Below are positions 20,018 to 29,822 of a stretch of DNA of 64,000 bases, in pieces. Position 1 is the stretch's first letter. The number at the start of each line of letters is the position of its first letter. This DNA comes from Leptospira harrisiae. GTDB lineage: Bacteria; Spirochaetota; Leptospiria; Leptospirales; Leptospiraceae. Under the pieces are notes generated by a model, which saw only the letters and a list, made by a program, of their open reading frames with translations, made no database searches and was not told the origin of the DNA. Position numbers and translations under genes: made by a program. Where the stretch lies: the NCBI RefSeq assembly GCF_002811945.1, contig NZ_NPDX01000001.1:1-64000 (forward strand). The letters are read 5' to 3'.

Positions 20018-20860
20018 ATGAACTTTCAGCCAAAACCAAACCTTTCTACAAGACAAATTTCAATCCTTGTTTGTCTATTTATATTGAGTAATTTTGTTTT
20101 CGAATGTAAAACTCCAGAAGTTAAAAAAGCACCAGTTGTTGAAGTGAAAAAGCCTGAACCAGTGGAAAAAGTAGTCGAAACACAAGATCCCAATTTAGCA
20201 CTTTTGGAAAGTATTGAAGATGGTAGAGAATTGCCAGAATCTGATAAGTGGAAAGTGGAACAATATGATGTTTTCACAGAAGACACTTTTCCATCTTATG
20301 CTCCTGCAAACGCAAGTATCGACTTTGCAAAAGTCGATTATCCATTGTTAAATGCTGCAATTTTTTATGTTACTTCCAAAGAAAGAAAATCCCTTGGCCT
20401 TCGCCCATTTAAATATTCAGAAAGGTGTGAACAAGCTGCCTTTGGACATGCACAGGATATGGTCACTTATGATTTTTATTCTCATACAAGTACTGTAAAC
20501 GGAAAGGAAACTCTTCGTGATCGTTTAGACTTGGTAGGAATTGTGGATACTTATTCCGCCGAAAATATCATCAATGCATTTGGCATCCAATACCAAGGTG
20601 GGCGAGCTGTATTTACGCCTGCACAAAATGGTGGACCTTTTTTTAGTTATACAAAAGCGGGAACACCAATTCCGAATCATACCTATTTGAGTTTAGCAAA
20701 AGCTGTTGTAGAAATTTGGTTTAATTCACCTGGCCATAGGAAAAATATCCTTAATCCAGAATTTACTTATATGGGTGCTGGGACTTCCTTTTACAAAGAC
20801 AAAAAGTTTTTTGATATCGATAAAGTAAAGGCAGTTCAAGTATTTACAGCAAAACCTTAG
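20018..20860 (+). CDS. CAP/SCP-domain lipoprotein
   Basis: This 280-residue protein starts with a hydrophobic signal segment ending in FVFEC (Cys about residue 30), then a Lys/Glu/Pro/Val-rich linker to about residue 60. A CAP (cysteine-rich secretory, antigen 5, PR-1) domain follows. It contains RCEQAAFGHAQDMV with the first His, YDFYSHTST with the second, AENII, and the C-terminal signature WFNSPGHRKNILNPEFTYMG. Bacterial CAP proteins are secreted or surface proteins of mostly unknown activity. AGGAG 6 nt upstream supports the ATG. Confidence 0.88.
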   Translation: MNFQPKPNLSTRQISILVCLFILSNFVFECKTPEVKKAPVVEVKKPEPVEKVVETQDPNLALLESIEDGRELPESDKWKVEQYDVFTEDTFPSYAPANASIDFAKVDYPLLNAAIFYVTSKERKSLGLRPFKYSERCEQAAFGHAQDMVTYDFYSHTSTVNGKETLRDRLDLVGIVDTYSAENIINAFGIQYQGGRAVFTPAQNGGPFFSYTKAGTPIPNHTYLSLAKAVVEIWFNSPGHRKNILNPEFTYMGAGTSFYKDKKFFDIDKVKAVQVFTAKP

Positions 20861-20931
20861 GATACACTTTCCTCAATCGAACGAAAAAACTTAACTTACA
20901 AAAAAAAGACATCCGGTAGAATAAAGAAAAT

Positions 20932-20953
20932 GAACCTACAATCCTGTGGGTTC
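20932..20953 (+). promoter_or_regulatory. Nine-pair hairpin just before the sensor kinase start
   Basis: GAACCTACA 20932-20940 pairs with TGTGGGTTC 20945-20953 (one T-G wobble) around an ATCC loop. It lies directly before the ribosome-binding site (AATAAGGAAG) of the kinase gene and after the CAP gene. It could end the CAP transcript or influence translation of the kinase; no T-run is present. Confidence 0.3.
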
Positions 20954-20973
20954 ACAATAAGGAAGATTTCTTT

Positions 20974-23016
20974 TTGGATTTAAGTGAATTTGATTTTTTG
21001 ACCAAACTTGTTGCTCAAGTATTCGAATCTAAATATTCGCTGATTGCTTCATTTGAGAAAAAAGAGATCAATTTCTATGTGGGTTACGGAATCCCAGAAG
21101 ACCAAACTTTGGATTTGGTTACTTTAGCTTCACGAGTAATTGAATCTGCAAAAGACATTGTTGTTTTAGATGATAACTCTCAAATACCAAATATAAAAAA
21201 ATTCCCCTCATTCAAATCTGAATTTGCCTTAGCGTTTTTTATCGGAATCCCATTCTTTCATGAGGATGGATCATTGTTTGGTTTTATTTCTGCCATTGAC
21301 GATAGGCCAAAACAAATCGACACAAAACAAATAGAACTTCTCCGAGAGTTAACAAATAGAACTTCAATATTACTAAAAAATAAAAATGAAACTAATTTAT
21401 TACAATCAAATGAATTAATTTTATTTGGACATTCAGGTGATGGAAATCCTATATCTGTATTTGGTACGGAACATTCTATCAATGAAATGAAAAAGATGGA
21501 AAAGGCACTTCGTGTTAGCGAAGATGCGTTTCGGGAAAATTTTGACAATGCAGCCATTGGTATGGCATTGTTGGACGAACAGGGCAAATGGCTAAAGGTC
21601 AATAAAAGGGTTTGTGATATTTTAGGTTATTCTGAGTTAGAATTTATTAACCTAACGTTTCAAGATATTACACATCCCGAAGATTTAAATGCAGATTTAA
21701 CCTATTTGGAAGAACTTGTCGCAGAAAAAAGAAAGTTTTACCAAATGGAGAAACGTTATTTTAGAAAAAATGGTGATATCGTATATGCAATCTTAGCTGT
21801 TTCTATGGTAAAAAATGAAGAGGGAAAAGTTCTTTATTTTATTTCTCAAATTATTGATATCACAGAACAAAAGTTAATTGAAAAAGAGTTAAAATTAGCA
21901 TTAGCAAAAAACCAAGCGATTTTGGATTCAAGTACATTGGTATCTATCATCAGTACTGATACTGAAGGAATAATTACCGAATTCAATCATGGTGCAGAGA
22001 AGATGTTGTGTTACACTTCTGAAGAATTGATTGGAAAGTTTACTCCAGAGATTTTTCATATTGAGAATGAAATGGAAGAACGGGCCAAATTACTTTCACA
22101 AGAACACAATCAAAGTTTTAAAGGATTTGAAATACTTACTTATAATGCAAAAATAGAAAAACCAAATACCTTAGAGTGGACATACAAAAGAAAAGATGAA
22201 TCCACATTCGCGGTCCTTCTCTCAGTGACTGCTGTAAAACAGAAAGATAAAATATCTGGTTACTTGGGTGTTGCTGTTGATATTTCCGAACTAAAAAAAG
22301 CCGAAGCCGAAATTCAATCATTATTAGACATCACTAATGAACAAAACCATCGATTGAAAAATTTTACAAATATTGTCTCACATAACTTACGCTCTCATAG
22401 TTTTGGAATTAGTGGGATGATGGAGATATTACAAAATTCTTATCCAGATTATTTTCAAAACGAAATGATGCAGTTGTTGTTTGGAGCTACTGAAAACTTA
22501 AAACGTACCATCGAAGATCTTACCGCAGTGATAAAGGTAAATTTAGCCCAAGAAAATTATGAATTCGTTGATATTGGAAAGATGGTTCAAAAGAATATTG
22601 AAAGTTTGGCCTTACAAATTTTAGATTCGAAGTTAATCATTGAAGTCAATTTACCCGATCAATTACTAGTCCGTGGAATTCCTGCTTATTTAGATAGCAT
22701 TGTGCTAAATTTGATAACCAATGCCATAAAGTACAAATCGAACGATCGAATTAGTTTTTTAATCATTTCCGGTGTATTCATCGAAAAATATTTAGCATTA
22801 CAATTTGAGGACAATGGGCAGGGAATTGATCTAAAGAAACACGGTGATAAATTATTTGGAATGTACAAAACATTTCATGAAAATAAAGAAGCCCGAGGTG
22901 TTGGATTATTTATTTCAAAAAATCAAATAGAAACGATGGGAGGAAAAATAGAGGTTGAAAGTACAGTAGGAATTGGTACAAAATTCACTGTATTTTTGCC
23001 ATATGAACAAAATTAA
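20974..23016 (+). CDS. GAF-PAS-PAS sensor histidine kinase
   Basis: This 680-residue protein has no membrane segment. It has an N-terminal GAF domain (1-150), two PAS/PAC units (about 175-300 and 310-440, ends marked by VSMVKNEEG and LSVTAVKQKDK), a HisKA-like helix with the phospho-acceptor His in IVSHNLRSH, and an HATPase domain (NLITNAIKYKS, EDNGQGID, GVGLFISKNQ). The start is TTG with AAGGAAG about 10 nt before it; the GAF domain begins right there. It senses a cytoplasmic signal, unknown here, and passes phosphate to the response regulator whose gene overlaps its 3' end by 14 nt. Confidence 0.9.
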   Translation: MDLSEFDFLTKLVAQVFESKYSLIASFEKKEINFYVGYGIPEDQTLDLVTLASRVIESAKDIVVLDDNSQIPNIKKFPSFKSEFALAFFIGIPFFHEDGSLFGFISAIDDRPKQIDTKQIELLRELTNRTSILLKNKNETNLLQSNELILFGHSGDGNPISVFGTEHSINEMKKMEKALRVSEDAFRENFDNAAIGMALLDEQGKWLKVNKRVCDILGYSELEFINLTFQDITHPEDLNADLTYLEELVAEKRKFYQMEKRYFRKNGDIVYAILAVSMVKNEEGKVLYFISQIIDITEQKLIEKELKLALAKNQAILDSSTLVSIISTDTEGIITEFNHGAEKMLCYTSEELIGKFTPEIFHIENEMEERAKLLSQEHNQSFKGFEILTYNAKIEKPNTLEWTYKRKDESTFAVLLSVTAVKQKDKISGYLGVAVDISELKKAEAEIQSLLDITNEQNHRLKNFTNIVSHNLRSHSFGISGMMEILQNSYPDYFQNEMMQLLFGATENLKRTIEDLTAVIKVNLAQENYEFVDIGKMVQKNIESLALQILDSKLIIEVNLPDQLLVRGIPAYLDSIVLNLITNAIKYKSNDRISFLIISGVFIEKYLALQFEDNGQGIDLKKHGDKLFGMYKTFHENKEARGVGLFISKNQIETMGGKIEVESTVGIGTKFTVFLPYEQN

Positions 23017-23398
23017 TTTAGCCTGCGTTGTGGAAGACGATCCAATCCATTTATTTTTGACAAAACAAGTCATTTCACTTTCTGGACTCGTCAATCATAC
23101 CTTGGTTTGTAAAAACGGAAAAGAAGCCTACGAAATGCTTTCTTCTCGTATATCTTTAAAAGAAAGTTTACCGGAACTTATATTATTAGATTTGAATATG
23201 CCAGTTTGGGATGGTTGGCAATTTTTGGATGAATTTACCTCTATCCCATTAATTCAAAAGATTACCATTTATATTGTTACTAGTTCTTCGAGCGAAGATG
23301 ATTTTAAAAGAGCAGAAAAATATAATTTAAGAGGTAATTACATCATCAAACCCATTACCATAGAAAAATTGCGTGAAATAATTTATGAAATAAATTGA
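23003..23398 (+). CDS. Single-domain response regulator (CheY/Rcp1-like)
   Basis: This 131-residue receiver domain has no output domain. VVEDDP carries the acidic pair, LLDLNMPVWDGW the phospho-acceptor Asp, TSSSSEDD the Thr/Ser position, and NYIIKPIT the conserved Lys. Starting at the ATG at 23003 gives the normal receiver length; the longer frame back to 22973 adds only residues within the kinase gene. The 14-nt overlap with the kinase makes this a cognate pair. Rcp1-type regulators act by protein interaction or phosphorelay. Confidence 0.92.
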   Translation: MNKINLACVVEDDPIHLFLTKQVISLSGLVNHTLVCKNGKEAYEMLSSRISLKESLPELILLDLNMPVWDGWQFLDEFTSIPLIQKITIYIVTSSSSEDDFKRAEKYNLRGNYIIKPITIEKLREIIYEIN

Positions 23399-23410
23399 AC
23401 CTGTTTGTTT

Positions 23411-23869
23411 TTACTTCGATGCCATTTTGACAACGATATCAAATTCTTTCTTTGTCACAGGTTGGATCGATAGTCGTGATCCTTTTTGAGTCACCACCAT
23501 TTTTTCGAGTCCCTTCGTGTTACGAAGTGTATCCAAAGGAATTAATTCATTAAATTTTGTATGAGGTTTTAAGTGGACTCCATACCATCTGGGCTCAGTT
23601 CCTTTTAATTTCGGATCAAAGTATTTATGGTTTGGATCAAATTGGTAAGGGTCGGGGGTTGCTTCCTTTGCCACTTCTGCAATCCCTACAATCCCCGGTG
23701 GATCGAGCCTACTATGGTAAAATAAAACCAAGTCACCTAACTTCACTTCGTCGCGAAGATAATTACGTGCTTGGTAATTTCTAACACCTTCCCAATAAGA
23801 GAGTTTTTCTCTTATTAGGTTGTCGATGGAAAATACATCTGGTTCTGTTTTAAAGAGCCAATACTTCAT
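23411..23869 (-). CDS. EVE-domain protein
   Basis: This 152-residue protein consists of one EVE domain: MKYWLFKTEPDVFSIDNL at the start, WEGVRNYQARNYLRDEVKLGD, FYHSRLDPPGIVGIAEV and PRWYGVHLKP. EVE domains are PUA-like and bind modified bases in nucleic acid. The gene starts 9 nt after ftsH and is the last member of the minus-strand operon. It converges with the response regulator across a 12-base gap, where no clear terminator is seen. Confidence 0.93.
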   Translation of the reverse strand: MKYWLFKTEPDVFSIDNLIREKLSYWEGVRNYQARNYLRDEVKLGDLVLFYHSRLDPPGIVGIAEVAKEATPDPYQFDPNHKYFDPKLKGTEPRWYGVHLKPHTKFNELIPLDTLRNTKGLEKMVVTQKGSRLSIQPVTKKEFDIVVKMASK

Positions 23870-23878
23870 TGAAAATTC

Positions 23879-25831
23879 TTATGCAGAGTAGGCAGGTTTT
23901 GTTGCCGAAGCGCCTTTTCCTTTTTTAGATCCTATTCCTGATTTGGAATCAGAGAATTTATCAAAAGAAGGTTGGACAATGTCAGTTAGTTCCTGTGCAT
24001 CAATGGTTTCTTTAGCAAGAAGAGCTTTGGCAATCGCATCCAATTTCTTTTGGTTCTTTTTCACCAAATCACGACCTTTGTCGAGACAAGTTTGGATGAT
24101 GCGTTTGACTTCTTGGTCAATCATTGCTGCAAATTCTTCAGAGTAAGGTTTGCTTGTATGTCCGTAGTCCCTTCCCATAAATGGAGAAGTTTCTCCAGAA
24201 CCGTAATGGATGGTTCCGAGTTTTTCAGACATACCCCATTCACAAACCATACGACGAGCAATGTTTGTTGCTTGTTGGATGTCGTTAGAAGATCCATTAG
24301 AAGGATCACCAAAGATCAGTTCTTCGGCAATGTATCCACCCATAGACATCACAATTCGATCCAAACAATAGTTTTTACGATAGGAATGTCTGTCTTCCAC
24401 AGGAAGAGATTGGGTAAGGCCAAGGGCACGTCCACGTGGGATGATGGTTACTTTATGAACTGGTTCAGTATACGGCAGTAAGGTGCCAAGGAGTGCATGT
24501 CCTGCTTCATGGTAAGCTGTCATTTCTTTCTCTTTGTCAGAGATAAACATAGACTTACGTTCTGGTCCCATCATCACCTTATCACGAGCTTCTTCCAATT
24601 CTTCTTGAGTCACACGTTTTTTGTTACGACGTGCGGCAAGGAGAGCTGCTTCGTTGATGAGGTTAGCAAGATCCGCTCCTGTAAATCCAGGCGTTCCACG
24701 AGCAATGGAGTTCAGGGAAATATCAGAAACTAAAGGTACTTTTTTTGCGTGAACAGCCAAAATCTCTTCACGACCTTTTAGGTCAGGAAGGTCTACAATC
24801 ACTTGTCTGTCAAAACGACCTGGACGAAGGAGGGCTGGATCAAGGACATCGGCACGGTTTGTGGCCGCCATGACAATCACACCTTCGTTCATTTCAAATC
24901 CGTCCATCTCGACTAACATCTGATTGAGGGTTTGTTCTCTTTCATCATGACCACCACCGAGACCTGCCCCACGAAGGCGACCCACAGCATCAATCTCATC
25001 AATGAAGATGATACAAGGGGCATTCTTTTTTCCTTGGTCAAATAGATCACGAACTCGAGAAGCCCCTACACCCACAAACATTTCGACAAAGTCTGATCCT
25101 GAAATAGAGAAGAAGGGAACACCGGCCTCACCAGCAACAGCTTTCGCAAGTAAGGTTTTACCTGTTCCTGGAGGACCGACAAGAAGAACTCCTTTAGGAA
25201 TCCTTGCACCAATGGCTTGGAATTTTTTTGGATCTTTTAAAAATTCAATGATTTCGAGTAACTCAACTTTTGCTTCTTCACATCCAGCAACATCGTTAAA
25301 TGTTACTTTGACTTTTGGATCCACATTCATCTTGGCACGAGATTTACCAAAGGTAAATGCTTTGTTACCCGATGCTTGGAGTTGGCGCATCATGATGAAC
25401 CAAATGATTCCAAGAGCAAATAACCAAGGAATGATGCCAGAAACAACACTCCAAAATTTATTTTCTTCTGTGGATTTCGCGGTAAAACTAAGGCGTGATT
25501 TACGAAGTTTTGTCACCAAATCATCGTTCACTTGCGCTACATTGGTTTTGAAAAGTTTTGGTTTGTTATCCTTACTATTTTCAGGGATGTACCAACCTTC
25601 AATGAGTTCGCGATCAATAATGATTTGTTGTTTTGCGGAAGATTCCTTTCCATCTTTGGAGGTAATTTTCCCAATCGGCTTTTTCCCTTCGATGGGTTCC
25701 ACCATATTTAAAAAATCGGAGTAGCTGATTTCGTCGGGTTTACCGGCGAAGTCCTGACCTTTATAAACCGTTGCCAAAATGACAAGGAATACGAGTAGAA
25801 ATAGAAATACGGTTTTGATGTTTTTATTCAT
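23879..25831 (-). CDS. ftsH: ATP-dependent zinc metalloprotease FtsH
   Basis: This 650-residue membrane protease has helices at 7-23 and about 127-148 with a periplasmic domain between. The AAA+ module has Walker A GPPGTGKT at 219-226, Walker B IIFIDEID and the pore loop region [15 protein letters not shown]. The peptidase module has the zinc motif HEAGH. FtsH degrades misassembled membrane proteins and regulators such as LpxC. It follows pth by 29 nt. All catalytic residues are present and the length is normal. Confidence 0.97.
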   Translation of the reverse strand: MNKNIKTVFLFLLVFLVILATVYKGQDFAGKPDEISYSDFLNMVEPIEGKKPIGKITSKDGKESSAKQQIIIDRELIEGWYIPENSKDNKPKLFKTNVAQVNDDLVTKLRKSRLSFTAKSTEENKFWSVVSGIIPWLFALGIIWFIMMRQLQASGNKAFTFGKSRAKMNVDPKVKVTFNDVAGCEEAKVELLEIIEFLKDPKKFQAIGARIPKGVLLVGPPGTGKTLLAKAVAGEAGVPFFSISGSDFVEMFVGVGASRVRDLFDQGKKNAPCIIFIDEIDAVGRLRGAGLGGGHDEREQTLNQMLVEMDGFEMNEGVIVMAATNRADVLDPALLRPGRFDRQVIVDLPDLKGREEILAVHAKKVPLVSDISLNSIARGTPGFTGADLANLINEAALLAARRNKKRVTQEELEEARDKVMMGPERKSMFISDKEKEMTAYHEAGHALLGTLLPYTEPVHKVTIIPRGRALGLTQSLPVEDRHSYRKNYCLDRIVMSMGGYIAEELIFGDPSNGSSNDIQQATNIARRMVCEWGMSEKLGTIHYGSGETSPFMGRDYGHTSKPYSEEFAAMIDQEVKRIIQTCLDKGRDLVKKNQKKLDAIAKALLAKETIDAQELTDIVQPSFDKFSDSKSGIGSKKGKGASATKPAYSA

Positions 25832-25860
25832 GTAAAGACTTCTCGATGATTAGACTGAAA

Positions 25861-26424
25861 TCAAAGGTGATATTTCTGAATCACTTCGTCAATATCCCCC
25901 ATGGATATGGAACGAATCGCTGCTTCGGCGTCATTGATGATCTGTATCAAACTCAAGTTCTCTAATGGCTCAAAATCTTCACGTAAAAATTCTTCTCTTT
26001 TTTTAGGATTGAAGCTCGAATTAAGAACGCCGATCCGAATTCGGATAAAATTAGGGGATCGTAATGAGACAGAAACCGAGTTGACCCCAGGGTTGACGTC
26101 ATTTTCTCCACCTTTGGTGACCACAATTTGGCCGAGTTCTAACCCGACGTCCTCATGGATGACAACGATATCTTTTACCTGGATTTTTAAAAAGGAGGCT
26201 ATGTAGAGAACAGACTCACCGGAGAGATCGCTAAAGGTTTGTGGTTTGAGTAAAACCACTTCATCCCCTTCAAAGTCGCCACGACCGATGAGAGATTTCT
26301 TTTTCTTTGTTTTGATTTCGATGCCAATGTTATTGGCAATGACATCGAGAATCTTGAAACCAATGTTAGATCGATTGTTGTTATATTTATCGCCGGGATT
26401 TCCCAGCCCTACAATTAACTTCAT
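25861..26424 (-). CDS. pth: Peptidyl-tRNA hydrolase homologue with degenerate active site
   Basis: This 187-residue protein has the Pth fold signature MKLIVGLGNPGDKY and lies in the conserved prs-rplY-pth position, so it belongs to the Pth1 family. Against the well-known E. coli residues, Asn10 is kept (Asn9). The catalytic His20 is Ser19 (NNRSNIGF), Met67-Asn68 is Ser65-Asp66 (KPQTFSDLSG), Asp93 is Glu91 (IHEDVGL), and the GGHGGHNG loop reads GGENDVNPG, keeping only Asn111. By family knowledge His20 is essential for hydrolysis of peptidyl-tRNA. The protein is therefore probably inactive in the usual way, or works by a changed mechanism. The frame is intact with no sign of decay. Confidence 0.85.
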   Translation of the reverse strand: MKLIVGLGNPGDKYNNNRSNIGFKILDVIANNIGIEIKTKKKKSLIGRGDFEGDEVVLLKPQTFSDLSGESVLYIASFLKIQVKDIVVIHEDVGLELGQIVVTKGGENDVNPGVNSVSVSLRSPNFIRIRIGVLNSSFNPKKREEFLREDFEPLENLSLIQIINDAEAAIRSISMGDIDEVIQKYHL

Positions 26425-26443
26425 TGGTTCCTAAAAGTAGATC

Positions 26444-27076
26444 TTATTTTTTTCCAGCTTTTTTCGCTGCTGGTTTGCCTTTGTTATCTGCTTCTGCTTT
26501 TTCAGCGCGTTCTGCAGCTAAGATTGCTTTTGTTTTGTTACAAGAAGCAACAATCGGGTCACCATTCACAAGAATTTCCCAAGAAGCTGGGTGAGGAAGT
26601 TCGGAAACTTTAATCATCATTCCAACATCCAAACCACTTACATCAATCGTGATCACATCAGTTAAATCTTCAGGAGTTGATTTTACTTTAATTTCGTGAA
26701 CTAAATGTTCGAACTGTCCACCAGCTTTAGAACCTTTGGCAACACCCGAAGTTTTAATAGCTACTGTTGTAAGAATCTTTTTACCTGGAGTTACTTTAAA
26801 GAAGTCGATATGACGGATTTGACCTGTGTGTGGAAATCTTTGGATTTCTTTTACGAAAACTCTTTCTGTTTTACCATCGAGTTCGAGGTCGATGAGAGTT
26901 GCCTTACGGATTCCGGAGTCGATGAGTCTTTGGATTTCTTTTTCGACAACACTTGCCGATCTTGCTTCACCGTTTCCGATGATGTTCGCCGGTACTAAAC
27001 CTTCCACACGCATTCTTCTTGCAGGACCTTTTCCTTTAGAAGTTCTTGTTTGTGCTTTGATACTGATTTTTTCCAT
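26444..27076 (-). CDS. rplY: 50S ribosomal protein L25 (general stress protein Ctc form)
   Basis: This 210-residue protein is the long, two-domain form of L25: an N-terminal 5S-rRNA-binding beta-barrel (KAQTRTSKGKGPARRMR at the start, FPHTGQIRHIDFFKV in the middle) and a C-terminal TL5/CTC domain. It ends in an Ala/Lys-rich tail. It binds 5S rRNA in the large subunit. It lies 17 nt after prs and 19 nt before pth, the usual order. Confidence 0.95.
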   Translation of the reverse strand: MEKISIKAQTRTSKGKGPARRMRVEGLVPANIIGNGEARSASVVEKEIQRLIDSGIRKATLIDLELDGKTERVFVKEIQRFPHTGQIRHIDFFKVTPGKKILTTVAIKTSGVAKGSKAGGQFEHLVHEIKVKSTPEDLTDVITIDVSGLDVGMMIKVSELPHPASWEILVNGDPIVASCNKTKAILAAERAEKAEADNKGKPAAKKAGKK

Positions 27077-27093
27077 GATTATGTTCCTTAAAG

Positions 27094-28035
27094 TTATGAA
27101 AACAGACTAGAGATTGATTCTTCGTTATGAATCCGCTCGATGGCTTTAGCAAAGAGTGGGGCGATGGAGAGCGTTTTCAAGTGATTTATTTTTTTGGTCT
27201 CCGGAATGCTGATAGAATTTGAGAGCACAATTTGTTTGAAGTTTCCTTCATTCAATTTGGCAGGTGCTTCTCCAGAGAGAACTCCATGAGATGCACAACA
27301 TAATACCGATTTTGCTCCATTTTGATACAATGCCATTGCTGCTTTAGCAATGGTTCCACCAGTATCAATCATATCATCGAGTAATAAACAGTTTTTATCT
27401 TTGATTTCACCAATCACATGCATCACCACAGACTCGTTAGCTTTTGGTCTACGTTTGTCAATGATGGCAAGTGATCCGTTTACTTTTTTACCAAAATTAC
27501 GAGCTCTTTCTGCTCCACCAGAATCTGGGGAAACAATCACGAGATCTTCCATGTTAAGTGAGTTGATGTACTCAGCAAGGACTGGTGAAAAATACAAATG
27601 ATCCACAGGAATGCGAAAGAATCCTTGGATTTGGTCAGCGTGTAAGTCCATAGTGAGAACACGATCTGGACCAACAGTTTCAATCAAATCGGCTACCATA
27701 CGAGCAGAGATAGGAACCCGTGGTTCTACTTTTCTGTCTTGGCGGCCATATCCATAATAAGGAATGACTGCAGTGATACGGCGAGCAGACGCTCTTCTTG
27801 CAGCATCAATTATGAGTAAAAGTTCCATCAAACTGTCGTTAGCAGGATAGCTTATGGACTGAACCACAAACACATCACGGCCACGAACGTTTTCTTCGAT
27901 TTTTACAGAACTTTCTCCATCGGAAAATCTCTTTACGGAGATTTGGCCATTTGGAATGCCCAGGTGTTTACAAATTTCTTCGGCAAGAGGCCTATTTGCA
28001 TTTCCAGAAAATACAACTACTTCACTGGGATTCAT
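27094..28035 (-). CDS. prs: Ribose-phosphate pyrophosphokinase
   Basis: This 313-residue enzyme makes phosphoribosyl pyrophosphate from ribose 5-phosphate and ATP. The family motifs are intact: [14 protein letters not shown] near the start, [20 protein letters not shown] (flexible loop and ATP site), [12 protein letters not shown] and the PRPP-binding [12 protein letters not shown]. It overlaps the uridylyltransferase gene by 4 nt, linking PRPP and UDP-GlcNAc synthesis in one transcript. Confidence 0.97.
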   Translation of the reverse strand: MNPSEVVVFSGNANRPLAEEICKHLGIPNGQISVKRFSDGESSVKIEENVRGRDVFVVQSISYPANDSLMELLLIIDAARRASARRITAVIPYYGYGRQDRKVEPRVPISARMVADLIETVGPDRVLTMDLHADQIQGFFRIPVDHLYFSPVLAEYINSLNMEDLVIVSPDSGGAERARNFGKKVNGSLAIIDKRRPKANESVVMHVIGEIKDKNCLLLDDMIDTGGTIAKAAMALYQNGAKSVLCCASHGVLSGEAPAKLNEGNFKQIVLSNSISIPETKKINHLKTLSIAPLFAKAIERIHNEESISSLFS

Positions 28036-28793
28036 ACTCCAACCAACCCTTTATCTATATATTGTTTTGCGAGAGCCAAATCATCAGGAGAATTAATTCC
28101 ATGGCTTTCTAAAGCATTTGCCAAAGTTTTTGCTCCGACTTTTTTTCCCAACGATCTAAAAATTTTAATCACGTCTGTGAGATAATATTCTTTTTGAGCA
28201 TTGTCATTACCGATTTGTTTCAATGCAGTAAACAAATCATCAGTGTTGAAACAATACGTCCCCGTGTTCACTTCGCTTACAACTTTCTCTTCGGGACTTG
28301 CGTCTTTTTCTTCTACAATCCGCAAAAGACTTCCGTCATCAGCAGAACGAATGATTCGACCGTAACCTGTTGGGTTTTCCATCTTTGCAGATAGAACTGT
28401 CGCAGAATAACCATTCGATTTATGAAGTTCAATGAGTTCAGAAAATGATTTTGCAGAAATTAATGGTGCATCTCCGCAAGCAACGATCGTATAACCAGAA
28501 TAAGGAACAAGATGTGACTCAGCAGAAAGGACAGCGTGCCCTGTTCCCAATTGTTCCGTTTGTCCTGCAAATTCCACACCGGAAAATGATTTTGCGATAT
28601 CGGTAACGATATCTTTGCGGTAACCAACAACGACGACTTTTCGCTCGATGCCGGCGGATTCGATATTACGAAGAACGTGGAGTAAAAGTGGAGATTCGTT
28701 CAGTACAACCGCAACCTTGGGAAGTTCACTCTTCATTCGAGTTCCTTTCCCCGCCGCCAAAATAACAGCAGTTACAGTATTATGTAGGTTCAT
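28032..28793 (-). CDS. Single-domain UTP-dependent uridylyltransferase, GlmU N-terminal type
   Basis: This 253-residue protein matches only the pyrophosphorylase half of Glm[16 protein letters not shown] is the nucleotide-binding signature, [11 protein letters not shown] and CGDAPLI follow, and EVNTGTYCF is near the sugar site. The usual left-handed beta-helix acetyltransferase half, which would bring the length to about 455, is absent, and the frame ends normally. It probably makes UDP-N-acetylglucosamine from GlcNAc-1-phosphate and UTP. Gene order glmU-prs-ctc-pth matches Bacillus, which supports the assignment. Confidence 0.88.
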   Translation of the reverse strand: MNLHNTVTAVILAAGKGTRMKSELPKVAVVLNESPLLLHVLRNIESAGIERKVVVVGYRKDIVTDIAKSFSGVEFAGQTEQLGTGHAVLSAESHLVPYSGYTIVACGDAPLISAKSFSELIELHKSNGYSATVLSAKMENPTGYGRIIRSADDGSLLRIVEEKDASPEEKVVSEVNTGTYCFNTDDLFTALKQIGNDNAQKEYYLTDVIKIFRSLGKKVGAKTLANALESHGINSPDDLALAKQYIDKGLVGV

Positions 28794-28820
28794 CGTTCGT
28801 TCTATCGGATCTTTTAAAAC

Positions 28821-28896
28821 TGGCTGGCCTGCTAGGATTCGAACCTAGGGAATGGCGATACCAAAAACCGCTGCCTTACCGCTTGGCTACAGGCCA
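28821..28896 (-). tRNA. tRNA-Gln (anticodon UUG)
   Basis: A complete cloverleaf can be drawn on the minus strand. The acceptor TGGCCTG (28896-28890) pairs with CAGGCCA (28831-28825), and the D arm has the AAGCGGTAA loop. The anticodon stem GCGGT/ATCGC holds the loop TTTTGGT with anticodon TTG, and the T arm has GGTTCGAATCC. The discriminator base is G and the CCA end (28823-28821) is encoded. It lies 4 nt after the ispE stop and 27 nt before the next gene, so it is almost certainly cut from the operon transcript. Confidence 0.97.
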
Positions 28897-28900
28897 GTTT

Positions 28901-29812
28901 CTAAAAAGAGAACGTTCGAAATTCCATATCGGGAAATCGATTGGAGACATTGCGAAGGGCTTCGTCTCTTTCCCTACCTGAAGGATAAATGCCATAATAG
29001 CAAGAACCCGAACCCGATAAAGAAGCATAGACTGCTCCCGACTCAAAAAACCCTAATCTCAATTCCTTTAGTAAGGGTTGGGTCTGAAAAGCGATTTTTT
29101 CAAACTCGTTCTCAAGCCTGTTTTGCAGGTATGCCCAATCCCCGACTTGAAGACTTCGAATTAAATCCTCTGCCAGAGATTTCCATACTTGGGAACCATA
29201 GGGTTTTTGTAAACTTTTTTGAAGGCCTGCGTACATAGATGCAGTAGAAAGTCCGAAGGGAGGGATGGCCAAAATCCCGGTCCCTTTGGCTACTGATATA
29301 GGTTCTAACACCTCTCCGATCCCACTCACAAAACATGCAGAGGATTGTAGGAAAAAAGGGACGTCGGCTCCGATGGACTTTGCCAGGGAAATCTGCTCAT
29401 CTTTGGAAAGTTTTGTCAAAGGGAAGAGTTCTTTTAATAAAAATCCGGCATTGCTACTCCCTCCACCAATTCCCCCTTCTGGAGGTAGATACTTTTGTAA
29501 GTGGATGGAGACGGAAACTGGTTGCGAAAGGTAAGTGACTAACTTTTGAAAGGCCTTGTAGAGAATGTTTCTCGAAAAATCTCCCCTTTCTGAAACTTCT
29601 TCGAACTTCGCGTGGCGGTATCCTTGGAGGTGGTTTTCGGAAGATAGGTGGATCTCTGGGTTTGACCCGCTAGGAAGGGAAATGATTTCCACATCCATCG
29701 GATCTCCCAAACTAATAGGAACAAAAACACTTCGAATTTCATGAAGTCCATCTTCACGTTTGAATGGCACAAACAAACCAATGTTAATTTTTCCGAAAGA
29801 AATTGATTTCAA
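28901..29812 (-). CDS. ispE: 4-diphosphocytidyl-2-C-methyl-D-erythritol kinase
   Basis: This 303-residue GHMP kinase has the ATP-binding loop [15 protein letters not shown] at about 110-125, GADVPFFL for the catalytic Asp region, and the C-terminal GHMP motif [14 protein letters not shown]. It phosphorylates the 2-hydroxyl of CDP-methylerythritol in the non-mevalonate isoprenoid pathway. It follows the WYL gene by 10 nt and is followed at once by tRNA-Gln, an arrangement also known from Pseudomonas. Confidence 0.95.
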   Translation of the reverse strand: MKSISFGKINIGLFVPFKREDGLHEIRSVFVPISLGDPMDVEIISLPSGSNPEIHLSSENHLQGYRHAKFEEVSERGDFSRNILYKAFQKLVTYLSQPVSVSIHLQKYLPPEGGIGGGSSNAGFLLKELFPLTKLSKDEQISLAKSIGADVPFFLQSSACFVSGIGEVLEPISVAKGTGILAIPPFGLSTASMYAGLQKSLQKPYGSQVWKSLAEDLIRSLQVGDWAYLQNRLENEFEKIAFQTQPLLKELRLGFFESGAVYASLSGSGSCYYGIYPSGRERDEALRNVSNRFPDMEFRTFSF

Positions 29813-29822
29813 GGAAAATTTC

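Noticed and set aside
25002..25724. A 240-codon open frame antisense to ftsH
   Set aside because: It mirrors the coding frame of a strongly conserved gene, shows no recognisable domain, and lacks its own ribosome-binding site; a typical shadow frame.
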